This document shows, piece by piece, positions 46,331 to 56,104 of a stretch of 64,000 nucleotides of DNA. Positions within the stretch are counted from its first letter, which is position 1, and every line of letters begins with the position of its first letter. The position numbers and the translations under genes are program-made. Below the pieces are notes generated by a model that saw only the letters and a program-made list of their open reading frames with translations, did no database searches and had not been told where the DNA came from. Location of the stretch: positions 434,001-498,000 of the forward strand of contig NZ_CP006019.1 in NCBI RefSeq assembly GCF_000725425.1, read 5' to 3'. Origin of the DNA: Palaeococcus pacificus DY20341 (lineage in GTDB: Archaea > Methanobacteriota_B > Thermococci > Thermococcales > Thermococcaceae).

Positions 46331-47190
46331 TCATCAGAGTCTTCTAGGAATTGCTCAAGAACTTTCTTTTTCTTCTTTTCAAAGTCATCCTTATCTAAAA
46401 ATTCCCAATAATGCTTCGGCGCCGGGAATTTGCCTTCTTTGACTTCATTTTTGTAATCTTCCAACGCTAGTCCTATCATGTCTCTCAGATCGGCGTACTT
46501 CTTAACGAAGGGGGGAACATTCTCATAGAGGCCTAAGAGGTCGTGCCATACCAAAACCTGTCCGTCACAGTAAGGACCGCTCCCTATCCCTATCGTGGGA
46601 ATTTTAACTTCTTCCGTTACGAGCCTTGCAACATCAGCCAAAGTGAACTCTATGACAAGAGCGAATGCTCCCGCTTTTTCTAACGCTTTTGCATCCCTAA
46701 GTATTTCTTCTATCTCCTCCTCTGTTTCTCCCATCAGTCTGTATCCACCCAAGCGTAAATACCTTTGAGGGGTTAAACCCGTGTGACCCATTACAGGGAT
46801 GCCGCTCTTAACGAGCTTTTTAACGAGCTTTCTATGGTCATAGCCGCCTTCAATTTTGATGGCATCGGCACCTGCTTGTATCAAGCGTGCTGCGTTTTTC
46901 ATTCCCTCTTCAACGCTTATCTCATAGCTCATAAATGGCATATCCGCCAATACAAGAGCTCTTTTTACTCCTCTGGAAACGGCCCTTGTATGGTAGACCA
47001 TTTGCTCCATGGAGACGTTCAAGGTGTTCTGCTCTCCATAAATTACCATTCCCAAGGAATCGCCGATGAAGATTATGTCTATGCCTGCTCTGTCGGCTAT
47101 TAGAGCTGATGGATAATCATAAGCTGTAACCATCACGATTTTCTCTCTTCCTTTCATTTCTAGTATTTTCCTTGGAGTTATCTCTCTCAT
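46327..47190 (-). CDS. panB: 3-methyl-2-oxobutanoate hydroxymethyltransferase
   Basis: 287 residues. [37 protein letters not shown] and [15 protein letters not shown] carry the metal and substrate residues of ketopantoate hydroxymethyltransferase, which starts pantothenate/CoA synthesis. [17 protein letters not shown] and [17 protein letters not shown] are also typical. The acidic/basic tail [20 protein letters not shown] is variable. GGGGG precedes ATG 47190. Divergent from archease. Confidence 0.96.
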   Translation of the reverse strand: MREITPRKILEMKGREKIVMVTAYDYPSALIADRAGIDIIFIGDSLGMVIYGEQNTLNVSMEQMVYHTRAVSRGVKRALVLADMPFMSYEISVEEGMKNAARLIQAGADAIKIEGGYDHRKLVKKLVKSGIPVMGHTGLTPQRYLRLGGYRLMGETEEEIEEILRDAKALEKAGAFALVIEFTLADVARLVTEEVKIPTIGIGSGPYCDGQVLVWHDLLGLYENVPPFVKKYADLRDMIGLALEDYKNEVKEGKFPAPKHYWEFLDKDDFEKKKKKVLEQFLEDSDD

Positions 47191-47249
47191 TTTTAACCCC
47201 CAAGGCTAATAAACACTCATGAAATATTAACCTATCGGGGGTGAGAGAA

Positions 47250-47678
47250 ATGGGAAAGTGGGAGCATTATGCTCACACCGCTGACGTCGGTATAAGAGGA
47301 TATGGGGAAACGCTTGAGGAAGCCTTCGAAAACGTTGCAATAGCGCTCTTTGAGATCATGGTGGATACAAACAGAGTAGAAAAGCGTGAAGTGAGGGAAG
47401 TGGAAGCAGAGGGGGAAGATTTGCAGGCACTGCTCTACAACTTCTTGGAGGAGCTTTTAATCCTTCACGATACAGAAGGACTCGTGTTCTCGGACTTTGA
47501 GGTTAGAATTGAGAAAACTCTTGATGGCTACAAACTTAAGGCAAAGGCCTATGGAGAGCCTTTAGACTTAGAGAAGCATGAGCCCAAGGAAGAGGTCAAG
47601 GCGATAACATACCATGAGATGGAAATCAAGCAACTTGAGGGCGGCACTTGGGTGGCACAGCTTGTTCCGGATATATGA
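47250..47678 (+). CDS. Archease, RtcB activator
   Basis: 142 residues. [22 protein letters not shown] and [16 protein letters not shown] with LVPDI at the end are archease hallmarks. Family knowledge: archease speeds RtcB guanylylation and, in Pyrococcus abyssi, increases the specificity of a tRNA m5C methyltransferase. Both partners are encoded just downstream (methyltransferase 9 nt on; RtcB 1.4 kb). ATG 47250 is supported by CGGGGGTGAGAG; GTG 47241 is part of that site. Confidence 0.93.
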   Translation: MGKWEHYAHTADVGIRGYGETLEEAFENVAIALFEIMVDTNRVEKREVREVEAEGEDLQALLYNFLEELLILHDTEGLVFSDFEVRIEKTLDGYKLKAKAYGEPLDLEKHEPKEEVKAITYHEMEIKQLEGGTWVAQLVPDI

Positions 47679-47687
47679 GGTGGTTAA

Positions 47688-48605
47688 ATGGAGGAGTTAT
47701 TTAGAGAGGTAAATCTCAAGTTTTATAAGCGTTATTCAAAACTTGACGATAGTAAAGAGTTTTGGGAACTGATGAAGGCCCCATTAAGGCAGAGCATAAG
47801 AATCAATACTCTAAAAGCTCCTTTTGATTATATTGTAAAGCGCTTGAAGGAAAGGTATGAGCTCGAGCCGATACCTTGGGTTAAGGAAGGCTTCTTTATA
47901 AACACGAGAGAGTTCAGCACGATGATTGAGCACGCTCTCGGCTTAGTATTTCCCCAAGAGGCATCATCCATGATACCGCCTGTTGTTTTAGACCCCAAGC
48001 CTGGAGAATTGATTTTGGATATGGCTGCAGCTCCAGGGGCCAAGACGACGCAAATAGCCCAATACATGGAGAATGAAGGGTGTTTGGTGGCGAATGATAT
48101 GAAAAAGTGGCGCGTTAACATTCTCCGCTCAAATTTAAATCGTTTTGGCGTTTTGAATGCTTTGGTTACCCAAAAAGATGGAACTTATTTCGGGAGATTT
48201 AAAGAAACTTTTGATAAGATACTCCTCGATGCGCCCTGTACAAGCGTAGGGATGGTGCGAAAGAGCTTTAAGTTCGCAAAAGATTGGAAGATCGATAGAG
48301 TTTACATGTACTCAAAGATCCAAAAGAAGCTCATACTGGCAGCATATAAAGCTTTGAAACCCGGTGGGACGTTGGTTTATTCAACATGCACTGTCGATCC
48401 ATTTGAAAATGAGGAAGTGGTTGATTTTCTATTGATGAAAACGGATGCAAAGCTTGAGAAGATAAAACTTCCCCTCAAATCAACTCCGCCAATTTTAGAA
48501 TTTGATGGGCACAAATACTCGGAGGAGGTGAAAAAATGCCTGAGGCTCCATCCACAGGACAACAACACGGAGGCATTCTTCGTGGCGAAAATAAGGAAGC
48601 CATAA
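47688..48605 (+). CDS. tRNA cytosine-5 methyltransferase, NOL1/NOP2/sun family
   Basis: 305 residues. SAM motif I DMAAAPGAKTTQIAQYM, motif IV LDAPCTSVG (PC) and motif VI YSTCTVDPFENE (TC) give the two cysteines of RNA m5C methyltransferases. The size fits the archaeal Trm4-like enzyme studied in P. abyssi. It starts 9 nt after archease, with GAGGTGG upstream. Its last 70 bases overlap the next gene in another frame. tRNA C5 methylation is inferred from family and neighbours. Confidence 0.92.
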   Translation: MEELFREVNLKFYKRYSKLDDSKEFWELMKAPLRQSIRINTLKAPFDYIVKRLKERYELEPIPWVKEGFFINTREFSTMIEHALGLVFPQEASSMIPPVVLDPKPGELILDMAAAPGAKTTQIAQYMENEGCLVANDMKKWRVNILRSNLNRFGVLNALVTQKDGTYFGRFKETFDKILLDAPCTSVGMVRKSFKFAKDWKIDRVYMYSKIQKKLILAAYKALKPGGTLVYSTCTVDPFENEEVVDFLLMKTDAKLEKIKLPLKSTPPILEFDGHKYSEEVKKCLRLHPQDNNTEAFFVAKIRKP

Positions 48606-49009
48606 AGGAGACAACCGGAAGGATTAAACATGCTCTAATCGAGCAGTACGGCTATGCACCGGAGCTGATCTTTGAGATGAGGGGAGGTAGGAAAGTTTAT
48701 GCTTACAAGAATTGCTCCTTTGATGTTAAAGCTCACGTAGAGAAGGGGATATACTTCGGAAGAGTTGAAGCAGACGGAATAAGACTCACGATTGAGGGTG
48801 CTTTTCTGGTTGGCCCTAATGCTACAAAAAATGTCATAGAGATAGATGAAGAAAAAGCTCTGAAGTGGATGAGCGGAGAGGACATTGAAGCAGAAGGGGA
48901 AGGATGGGTCATACTTAAATGGGGGGAGTACTTCCTAGGTGGAGGAAAGGCAAAGAATGGGATTGTAAAGAACTATATTTCTAAGGATAGGAGGATAAAG
49001 TTGGAATAG
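48536..49009 (+). CDS. PUA-domain-like RNA-binding protein, methyltransferase partner
   Basis: 157 residues. The central VEADGIRLTIEGAFLVGP, then WMSGEDIEAEGEGWVILKWG and a LGGGKAKNGIVKNYISKDRR ending fit the PUA-type C-terminal domain that in many NOL1/fmu RNA methyltransferases is fused to the enzyme (COG3270-like). Here it is a separate gene overlapping the methyltransferase by 70 bases. GGAGGTG lies 5 nt before ATG 48536, supporting this start despite the overlap; an internal start after residue 20 is also possible. Confidence 0.78.
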   Translation: MPEAPSTGQQHGGILRGENKEAIKETTGRIKHALIEQYGYAPELIFEMRGGRKVYAYKNCSFDVKAHVEKGIYFGRVEADGIRLTIEGAFLVGPNATKNVIEIDEEKALKWMSGEDIEAEGEGWVILKWGEYFLGGGKAKNGIVKNYISKDRRIKLE

Positions 49010-49068
49010 TTTGGATTTCAGCGCAACCCTCTTAAGTTTCTACACTAATCTAATATGGAGGTGAGAAT

Positions 49069-50508
49069 ATGATACCGCTGAAGAGAATCGATGAGATTAG
49101 GTGGGAAATTCCAAAGTTTGACAAAAGGATGAGAGTCCCCGGAAAGGTTTATGCGGATGATCTTTTAATTCAAAAGATGAGGCAGGACAGGACTCTGGAA
49201 CAGGCAGCCAATGTTGCAATGCTTCCTGGCATTTATAAGCATTCAATAGTAATGCCTGATGGTCATCAAGGCTACGGCTTTCCAATTGGTGGTGTAGCGG
49301 CCTTTGATGCTAGAGAGGGAGTTATAAGCCCTGGAGGAGTTGGCTACGATATTAATTGTGGTGTACGTTTGGTTAGAACAAACCTAAAAAAAGATGAAGT
49401 TAGGCCGAGAATTAAACAAATTATCGATACACTCTTTAAGAATGTTCCAAGTGGCCTTGGTAGTAAGGGACGAGTAAGGCTTCAATGGACTCAGCTGGAC
49501 GATGTCTTGGCAGATGGTGCAAAGTGGGCTGTTGACAACGGCTACGGTTGGAATGAAGACTTAGAACACCTAGAAGAAGGCGGAAGAATGGAAGGTGCAA
49601 ACCCAAGCTACGTAAGCCAAAAGGCCAAGCAAAGAGGGGCTCCACAATTGGGCTCTCTAGGCTCAGGAAACCACTTTTTAGAAGTGCAGTATGTTGATGA
49701 AATCTACGATGAGGAGGTAGCAAAGGCCTACGGCCTCTTTAAGGGACAAGTAGTTGTCATGATCCACACAGGATCAAGAGGTTTGGGCCATCAAGTGGCG
49801 AGCGACTACCTCAGAATAATGGAGAAGGCAAATAGAAAGTACAACATTCCATGGCCTGATAGAGAATTAGTTAGCTTACCTTTTGAGAGTGAAGAGGGAC
49901 AACGCTACTTCAGCGCTATGAAAGCCGCCGCTAATTATGCTTGGGCCAACAGACAGATGATTACTCACTGGGTAAGGGAGAGCTTTGAAGAGGTTTTCAA
50001 GCAGAAGGCAGAAGATTTGGAGATGAGCATCGTTTACGATGTCGCCCACAACATAGCAAAGCTTGAAGAGCATGAGATTAACGGAAAGAAGGTCAAAGTC
50101 GTTGTCCATAGAAAAGGTGCTACGAGGGCTTTTCCACCTGGACATGAGTCCGTTCCAAAGGCCTATCGCGATGTTGGTCAGCCTGTCTTAATACCCGGCT
50201 CAATGGGAACGGCAAGCTATATTTTAGCAGGAACTGAAGGAGCTATGAAAGAGAGCTTTGGTTCAACATGCCATGGTGCCGGCAGGTTGATGAGCAGACA
50301 TGCCGCAACTAGAACATGGAGAGGAGATAGAGTTGAGAGAGAGCTCCTTCAAAGGGGAATTTACGTTAGGGCGGCTAGCAAGAGAGTAGTGGCTGAAGAA
50401 GCACCCGGGGCTTACAAGAGTGTTGACAACGTCGTTAACGTCGTCCATAAAGCAGGGATAGCCAAGCTCGTTGCAAGAATGAGGCCTATGGGTGTTGCTA
50501 AGGGATGA
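49069..50508 (+). CDS. rtcB: tRNA-splicing RNA ligase RtcB
   Basis: 479 residues. Joins 2',3'-cyclic phosphate and 5'-OH ends with GTP and Mn2+, sealing spliced tRNA halves. Key sites: [28 protein letters not shown] (metal Cys), [20 protein letters not shown] and [14 protein letters not shown] (the His guanylylated in the family). No intein, although some Pyrococcus RtcB alleles carry one. Its own TATA-like CTCTTAAGTTTC lies at about 49031-49042. Archease is encoded just upstream. Confidence 0.97.
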   Translation: MIPLKRIDEIRWEIPKFDKRMRVPGKVYADDLLIQKMRQDRTLEQAANVAMLPGIYKHSIVMPDGHQGYGFPIGGVAAFDAREGVISPGGVGYDINCGVRLVRTNLKKDEVRPRIKQIIDTLFKNVPSGLGSKGRVRLQWTQLDDVLADGAKWAVDNGYGWNEDLEHLEEGGRMEGANPSYVSQKAKQRGAPQLGSLGSGNHFLEVQYVDEIYDEEVAKAYGLFKGQVVVMIHTGSRGLGHQVASDYLRIMEKANRKYNIPWPDRELVSLPFESEEGQRYFSAMKAAANYAWANRQMITHWVRESFEEVFKQKAEDLEMSIVYDVAHNIAKLEEHEINGKKVKVVVHRKGATRAFPPGHESVPKAYRDVGQPVLIPGSMGTASYILAGTEGAMKESFGSTCHGAGRLMSRHAATRTWRGDRVERELLQRGIYVRAASKRVVAEEAPGAYKSVDNVVNVVHKAGIAKLVARMRPMGVAKG

Positions 50509-50545
50509 ACTCTCTTTCTTTTTTAACCTTTTTAAAAAGAGAAAG
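50509..50545. terminator. T-rich region with inverted repeat between convergent genes
   Basis: CTCTCTTTCTTTTTTAACC on the plus strand ends in a T run after rtcB, and TTTTTAAAAAGAGAAAG allows a weak stem. On the minus strand the mirror image gives another T run. It fits bidirectional termination between rtcB and the ABC permease. Confidence 0.5.
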
Positions 50546-50547
50546 AA

Positions 50548-51531
50548 CTATCTTAAGTCGCTTGTCATGAACTTCATATAAGCTATGCTGAAAGGCAACA
50601 AAAGCTGCACCATTATTATGGCAAAACTGTTTATAGTTAAGGGTAGGGATTCATCCAGGGGTAGATAGTCCTGAGCGAAGTTATCGCCCGCGAAAGCTCC
50701 TACTATTAGTTGTGTATAGTGGTGAGCGGGAGTTATAAAGTAGAGCCTCCTTTTCCAAGTTTCCATTTTGTTCATCCACTCTTCCATCGCCGGACATGAG
50801 AAGTCATCCACTCTAATCTGCTGAGGACCGTTGGGTGTTTGAACCGTCTCAATTCTTGGCGGGCAGTAGGGCATATCACCGGCTATTTTGTATGCTGCAA
50901 CGTTGACGATAACTGGGTATACTATTGTAAGGAAGATGGTTAGGATTATTGCAAGGAGCATCGCTGTTTCTGCCTTCTTTAAAAGCGTGGAGAGTAGTAT
51001 CCCGAGACTTAAGAACGTAAGCATATAGATAAGCGTGTAAATTGATGCTAAAAGGGCTCTGGTTATCGAGGCACCGTCTATTGGAACTCCAATTATGAAG
51101 AGATACGCTATTGAGAAGATGTAGCCAATGAAAATCATGAACACTAATGCAAATCCGTTGCCAATGAATTTGCCATTTATCACCTGATCTCGGTAGATTG
51201 GATGGCTTAGGAGCACTTTTACCGTCCCCTCTTCTATCTCCCGATTTATGGCATCGGCCCCTAGGGTTATTCCAATGAGCGCCCCAAAGATTGTGAGTGC
51301 CATTAGATTTGTGATTATGGACATTGAGACGGGCGTCATTGCGACCTCGCCCTTAACACCATACAATTCTAGCCTCTCAACACTTATCCGGCCCGCTTGA
51401 TCTATTATCTGGTCTTTTGCAGCGTAGTTGATGAGGAATATTAAGAGAATGTAAAAGAGAAGGAGGCCTATGAAACGCTTGCTCTTCACTGCCACGTAGA
51501 ACTCCTTGAATGCTATGTTTAATTCCTTCAT
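50548..51531 (-). CDS. ABC-2 type permease (second of the cluster)
   Basis: 327 residues with six membrane segments: residues about 18-36, 65-90, 115-140, 160-185, 190-215 and 290-315. EIEEGTVKVLLSHPIYRDQVINGK is the cytoplasmic coupling region also seen in the first permease of this cluster (REVKEGTIKLTLSRPLYRDQ...), so the two are paralogues. GGAGGTAGC precedes ATG 51531. It is the last gene of the four-gene minus-strand operon. Confidence 0.85.
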   Translation of the reverse strand: MKELNIAFKEFYVAVKSKRFIGLLLFYILLIFLINYAAKDQIIDQAGRISVERLELYGVKGEVAMTPVSMSIITNLMALTIFGALIGITLGADAINREIEEGTVKVLLSHPIYRDQVINGKFIGNGFALVFMIFIGYIFSIAYLFIIGVPIDGASITRALLASIYTLIYMLTFLSLGILLSTLLKKAETAMLLAIILTIFLTIVYPVIVNVAAYKIAGDMPYCPPRIETVQTPNGPQQIRVDDFSCPAMEEWMNKMETWKRRLYFITPAHHYTQLIVGAFAGDNFAQDYLPLDESLPLTINSFAIIMVQLLLPFSIAYMKFMTSDLR

Positions 51532-51535
51532 GATG

Positions 51536-53737
51536 CTACCTCCGTCCTATGCGTCTCATCATTAAGATTAGTCCTCCAAATGCCGCGATTAAGATTAATA
51601 TTCCAATGTAAGTAGAGCTTGAGCTTTGGCGAACCCTCACTCTCAAGCTGTCTTCCCATTCTGCTTGATCAGATTTCACCCTTATTGTTACCCTATACTC
51701 TCCAGCTGGGGTAGTCTCAGGGACTTTTATCCTAAGAAGCACTTCATTGCTCCCTCCACCAACGAGGCCTTTTCTATTCGATTCAAGCTTTGCTATTTTT
51801 GATGGCACTACTTCGACTTCCCACCCCTCTGGAGCCTCAGCTTCGATGTTTATGTTTGTTATTGGGGCGCTTCCATAGTTATTCAAGAGCATTGTTGTGC
51901 TGCTTTCGTCACCTGCTTTTATTGAAAGCTGATAGCTCGTCAAGCTTACGGAGAGCTCATAGCTACCTACTAGCTCTATTTCGAGTCTCCTCTCATACTT
52001 GATGCCCGAAGAGCTGGTTATGATTAGCGTGGCATTGTATGTGCCCGGTTCAGCGTTGTAGGAGGGGATTATTTTAAGGTACACTGTCCTGGATTCCTCA
52101 CTATCAAGCTTAATGCTCTGTACCTGGATGTTGCTTTGGGTGTCCTTTAAGAACATATATGCCCAATCGGAGGGTAGGCCTTTTAACTCGAGGCTGTATG
52201 TATCCTCGAGCTTTCCTAAATTTACCAGTGTGACTGCATAAGGTATCTGATATTCAAATTGAACTGTCAGATGGTCGCTTTCAATCTCAGCAGTAAAATA
52301 GTAGCTTACTCTAGTAAGCCTAATGATTAACGACTTTTCTTCACCATCTGAAAGGCTGATTTCTTCTTTATGGCTTATAAAACCCTCTTTTTTAACTTCC
52401 ACCATGTAGTCTCCAGGGTTTAGCTCAACTTCCAAAGTCCCTTGGGCGTCCGTTAGGTATTTTTCGTTTCCTATAAGAACTTCCGCACTTGCTATGGGCT
52501 TTGATTCATCATCTAAAACGCTAATTTTGAGAGTTGCCTTTTCTCCTTTGTGTGTTTTGTATATGTAGACACTAACGCTGTGCTCAACACCATTAACCAA
52601 AAACTTTATCTCATGCTCACCTAACTCCGCGTTCCTGGGAGGTTCTACAATTAAGTTCACCTGTTCGCTTTTGTCAAGCAGGAAGGATTTTATTCTCTGG
52701 TTGTTCAGAGTAAAATAAGCGTTCCAATCGCTTGGTTTTTCCGTTATCTCAAGCTCTACGATCTTCTCGTCGCCATAATTGATAAACTGTATTGGAAAGC
52801 TCACAGCTTGGCCTGCTTCTGTTTCTAGAGCTAGAATGGGTGTCTTGACTTCCAGTCCTTCTTTTCCAGCCACATCGAGCTTAACTTCTCCGACCTCATC
52901 TCCAACAGCAAACCTTATGATATTCAATCCCTCAGCGTCTTCAGGGATTTCAATGAGGAGGATTAGATTTGTTGAAGTTTTGGCTTTCAGACTAATCTCG
53001 CTAATTTCATAATTGCTTCCTGCTTCCAAAAGTTTGGCGCTCCATCCTAGAGGCTTTGAAATTATTCTCAAGCCGAGCGTTATGTCCTCCACACCATTGT
53101 TGATTACGGTAATGGGAATTTGCACCTTGTCTCCTGCTTCAACCTTGAGGGATCCAAAAGGATAGTAAATCTCGTAGTCCCTCATCTCCTCGCGCTTTAC
53201 TTGGACATCTGCAGAGTAAACTTTTAGGATTCCCTCATTGTACTCAAAGGCAAGCCTATCATAAACTCTCGAAGAGTTGTTTCCTATACTAATCTCATTT
53301 CCGTTGATTGATAGAGAAACGCTTTCATTACTTGACGCGATTACCTCGATTGAATAGTCATTAACGCTGAAGGAGACGCCTTCTTTAGGTGTTATCTCTT
53401 TAACAAGGCTTGGCTTGTACTGGAGAACTATAAAAATCTCTTGAGTTTCGTCGTTGAAGCTGCCGGGGATTATTCTAACATTCTCGACCTCAATAGGATT
53501 AAAGCCTAATTTTGCCACTTCTTTAATTTGCTCACCTTTGTAGATTATTGCATAGGTTTCTGGCACTTGCGAATTGTTTGTGTATCCCTGAGTTATCTTA
53601 ATTTGGTAGCCTCCTACAATCAAAGTCTCCCCAATCTTGACTTTTCCTTCAAAAACCTCTACCCAAGGCTGAGAAGTGCTAAAAGGTATTGTTGAAGCAA
53701 GTAAAAGCACAATGAGCGCAAAAACTGCTTTTTTCAT
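51536..53737 (-). CDS. Large surface protein with NEW3-type repeats and CTD anchor
   Basis: 733 residues. Signal peptide at 1-23 (MKKAVFALIVLLLAS) and one C-terminal membrane segment before RRIGRR, so it is an external protein anchored by its tail. In between are four NEW3-like beta domains (each with a PVxxN-type turn and a W, such as ITVINNGVEDITLGLR, FPIQFINYGDEKIVELE, VTLVNLGKLEDTYSLEL, MLLNNYGSAPITNINIE) and one CarboxypepD_reg-like domain (VLIGNEKYLTDAQGTLEVEL). NEW3 domains often accompany ABC-2 exporters. ATG 53737 has GAGGTGG upstream; the longer frame overlaps the ATPase gene. Confidence 0.82.
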   Translation of the reverse strand: MKKAVFALIVLLLASTIPFSTSQPWVEVFEGKVKIGETLIVGGYQIKITQGYTNNSQVPETYAIIYKGEQIKEVAKLGFNPIEVENVRIIPGSFNDETQEIFIVLQYKPSLVKEITPKEGVSFSVNDYSIEVIASSNESVSLSINGNEISIGNNSSRVYDRLAFEYNEGILKVYSADVQVKREEMRDYEIYYPFGSLKVEAGDKVQIPITVINNGVEDITLGLRIISKPLGWSAKLLEAGSNYEISEISLKAKTSTNLILLIEIPEDAEGLNIIRFAVGDEVGEVKLDVAGKEGLEVKTPILALETEAGQAVSFPIQFINYGDEKIVELEITEKPSDWNAYFTLNNQRIKSFLLDKSEQVNLIVEPPRNAELGEHEIKFLVNGVEHSVSVYIYKTHKGEKATLKISVLDDESKPIASAEVLIGNEKYLTDAQGTLEVELNPGDYMVEVKKEGFISHKEEISLSDGEEKSLIIRLTRVSYYFTAEIESDHLTVQFEYQIPYAVTLVNLGKLEDTYSLELKGLPSDWAYMFLKDTQSNIQVQSIKLDSEESRTVYLKIIPSYNAEPGTYNATLIITSSSGIKYERRLEIELVGSYELSVSLTSYQLSIKAGDESSTTMLLNNYGSAPITNINIEAEAPEGWEVEVVPSKIAKLESNRKGLVGGGSNEVLLRIKVPETTPAGEYRVTIRVKSDQAEWEDSLRVRVRQSSSSTYIGILILIAAFGGLILMMRRIGRR

Positions 53738-53747
53738 CCCTACCACC

Positions 53748-54665
53748 TCACTCCTTCTTATATATCGTTTTGAGAAATACATCTTCTAAGCTCGGCTCCT
53801 CTATCTCGAGGCTTATGAGTGTAACACCTTTCTGGGTAAGATAATCCGAAATCTGCTCTCTAATATCATTTTTTGCAAATATTATCGCTTTGTTATTCCC
53901 TATCCTCTCAACTCTTATGATTCCTTCTAAATCAAGCTCCGGCAGGGGGTGTTTAGCCTCTATCTTTATCTCATACCCTTCAAGCTCCATAAACTGCTTT
54001 TTTATATCATCGAGAGGCCCCAGTGCCATAAGCTTTCCATCCACGAGGATTCCAACTTTGTCGCTTAGTTCTTCAACTTCACTCAGTATGTGGGATGAGA
54101 AGAAGACAGTCTTTCCTTTTTTGCGCTCCTCTTTGACTATGCTTTTAACCAAGAATGCTCCCTCGGGGTCGAGGCCACTCGTAGGCTCATCCAAAATCAA
54201 AACCTCAGGGTCATTGATGAGTGCTTGAGCCAAAAGCAAACGCTGCTTCATTCCCTTTGAGAATGTCTTGGCTTTCCTGTAGCGAACATCCCAGAGGCCG
54301 ACCATTTTGAGGAGCTCTTCTATTCTTTTCTCCTTTTCAGTTTTGCTCACATTGTAAAAGTTTGCGAAGAATTCGAGGTTTTTCCAAGCTGTTAGCTCTT
54401 CGTAAACGGTGGCGTTCTCTGGGAGGTAGCCTATTCTCTCTTTTACCTTAACGGGCTCTCTAAAGACGTCGTTTCCCAAAATCTTGATGCTTCCACTGTC
54501 GGGAATTATTAAGCCGAGCATGCTTAAGATTGTGGTTGTCTTTCCAGCGCCGTTGGGCCCTAAAAAGCCAAACGTAATGCCTTTCTCGACCTTCAGCGTT
54601 AGATTATCGACAGCTTTAAGATCACCATATTTTTTAGTCAAGTTTTCAATTTCAATGTCGTACAT
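53748..54665 (-). CDS. ABC transporter ATP-binding protein
   Basis: 305 residues. Walker A GPNGAGKTT, signature FSKGMKQRL, Walker B VLILDEPTSGLD and H-loop FFSSHILSEVEE are intact; the signature begins FSKG rather than the usual LSGG. The C-terminal domain ends LEEPSLEDVFLKTI. It should drive one or both permeases. GAGGTGAT precedes ATG 54665, and the next gene starts 10 nt after its stop. Substrate unknown. Confidence 0.9.
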   Translation of the reverse strand: MYDIEIENLTKKYGDLKAVDNLTLKVEKGITFGFLGPNGAGKTTTILSMLGLIIPDSGSIKILGNDVFREPVKVKERIGYLPENATVYEELTAWKNLEFFANFYNVSKTEKEKRIEELLKMVGLWDVRYRKAKTFSKGMKQRLLLAQALINDPEVLILDEPTSGLDPEGAFLVKSIVKEERKKGKTVFFSSHILSEVEELSDKVGILVDGKLMALGPLDDIKKQFMELEGYEIKIEAKHPLPELDLEGIIRVERIGNNKAIIFAKNDIREQISDYLTQKGVTLISLEIEEPSLEDVFLKTIYKKE

Positions 54666-54669
54666 AAAA

Positions 54670-55629
54670 TCACCTCAGATCCATCCTCATGAACTTTGCA
54701 TAGCTTATAGCAAAAGGCAGGAGGAGCATAACGATTAAAATTACAATATTCTGCCACACTAAGTTTAGGCTTTCTAAAATTGAACGCTCTTCAAAGATGC
54801 TACCCCCGAACAGTGCTGCTCCACTTACTTCGGCGTAATCCGTTTTTGTGCCAAATATTGCTCCTACAATTACTCCATAATGAGTTGAGGGGATGATATA
54901 GAGCATTCCATAGAGAGACTTGTAATATCCCTCTGGGAGCGGTTGGGCGGTGTAGGTCTCGTTGTTTGCGTAGCTCATACTCGCGCTTATAATCTCCTCT
55001 TTGTGCATTAAGAAAGCCACGATTCCAGCAACCATCGGGTAGATGATTTGGATGAAAATTATCAGGATTATAACGGCTATAAGTGCTGTGGAGGGCTTTT
55101 TTATTATGGTGGAGATTACCATGCCTATCCCAAGGAAAACCAGCGCGTAGATTAAAGAGAATGGTAGAGTTACGAGGAGCATTACGATGTCTCTCCCTTG
55201 GATTGGTATTCCAAAGATTAAGGAGAGAGCTAAAGTCATGGTATAGAACATTAGAAGTCCAATTGTTATCGTTGCCGCAGAGCCCAAAAACTTGCCGTTT
55301 ATAAACTGGTCGCGGTAGAGAGGTCTACTCAGTGTAAGCTTTATCGTGCCCTCTTTAACCTCTCTATTAATCATATCGTACCCTAAAGCGCCTCCCAAAA
55401 AGGGAAGCAAATTGGAGAGTGCGTTGGAGAATGAGGATGTGAACATAATTTGAAATGGAGACGCTCCTTCGTAGAGCTTTTCAAATCCTAACGACTGGGA
55501 TAAGAGCCATTTTATTAGATAAACTCCTCCAACCGCCATGAGAGCGAATACACCTAAAATTATGTAAAATCTCTTAGTTTTCAGCTGAGTATAAACTTCT
55601 TTTTGAGCAATATTCAGAATAGGGTTCAC
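54670..55629 (-). CDS. ABC-2 type permease (first of the cluster)
   Basis: 319 residues, six membrane segments, a paralogue of the 50548-51531 permease with the same coupling segment EVKEGTIKLTLSRPLYRDQF. GTG 55629 is preceded by GGGGTGGTGG. It opens the four-gene operon permease-ATPase-surface protein-permease, spaced 4-10 nt throughout. Two different permeases could form a heterodimer with one ATPase. Confidence 0.85.
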   Translation of the reverse strand: MNPILNIAQKEVYTQLKTKRFYIILGVFALMAVGGVYLIKWLLSQSLGFEKLYEGASPFQIMFTSSFSNALSNLLPFLGGALGYDMINREVKEGTIKLTLSRPLYRDQFINGKFLGSAATITIGLLMFYTMTLALSLIFGIPIQGRDIVMLLVTLPFSLIYALVFLGIGMVISTIIKKPSTALIAVIILIIFIQIIYPMVAGIVAFLMHKEEIISASMSYANNETYTAQPLPEGYYKSLYGMLYIIPSTHYGVIVGAIFGTKTDYAEVSGAALFGGSIFEERSILESLNLVWQNIVILIVMLLLPFAISYAKFMRMDLR

Positions 55630-55688
55630 ACCACCACCCCACTTAGACTAAATAATTGCCTATAACTCTCAAAAAATAAAGAAGAATC

Positions 55689-56018
55689 TCACTCTTTCTC
55701 AATAATCACTGCAGTTCCGTAGGCAAATATCTCTGCAACGCCTGAAGCTATTCCTGAGGTCATAAAGCGAACTCCTACTATTGCATTAGCGCCCATCTCT
55801 TTCGCATGTTGTATCATTCTTTGTATAGCAACTTCCCTTGACTCGGCGAGCATCTCGGTGTACTCTTTAACTTCCCCGCCTGCGAGGTTTCTCAAGCCCG
55901 CCAGAATATCCTTTCCAATGTGCTTTGCCCTTGCGGTTCCTCCTCTTGCAATACCGAGCACTTTAACAACTTTATACCCTGGTACGTGCTCGGTTGTAGT
56001 GACGATAAATTCTTCCAT
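55689..56018 (-). CDS. DUF74 / YbjQ-family pentamer protein
   Basis: 109 residues. VTTTEHVPGYKVVKVLGIARGGT, then AESREVAIQRMIQHAKEMGANAIVGVRF and the closing AEIFAYGTAVIIE are the YbjQ/DUF74 pattern, a small oligomeric family suggested to bind heavy metals. Its role is unknown. ATG 56018 has GGGGTGGT upstream. Divergent from moaC. Confidence 0.88.
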   Translation of the reverse strand: MEEFIVTTTEHVPGYKVVKVLGIARGGTARAKHIGKDILAGLRNLAGGEVKEYTEMLAESREVAIQRMIQHAKEMGANAIVGVRFMTSGIASGVAEIFAYGTAVIIEKE

Positions 56019-56104
56019 ATTTACCACCCCATACCTCGGACTTCGATGTATTTTGGACTTCAAAGCTTAAATACTTTTCCGTGCAATAATTGGGAGGTGG
56101 TTCC

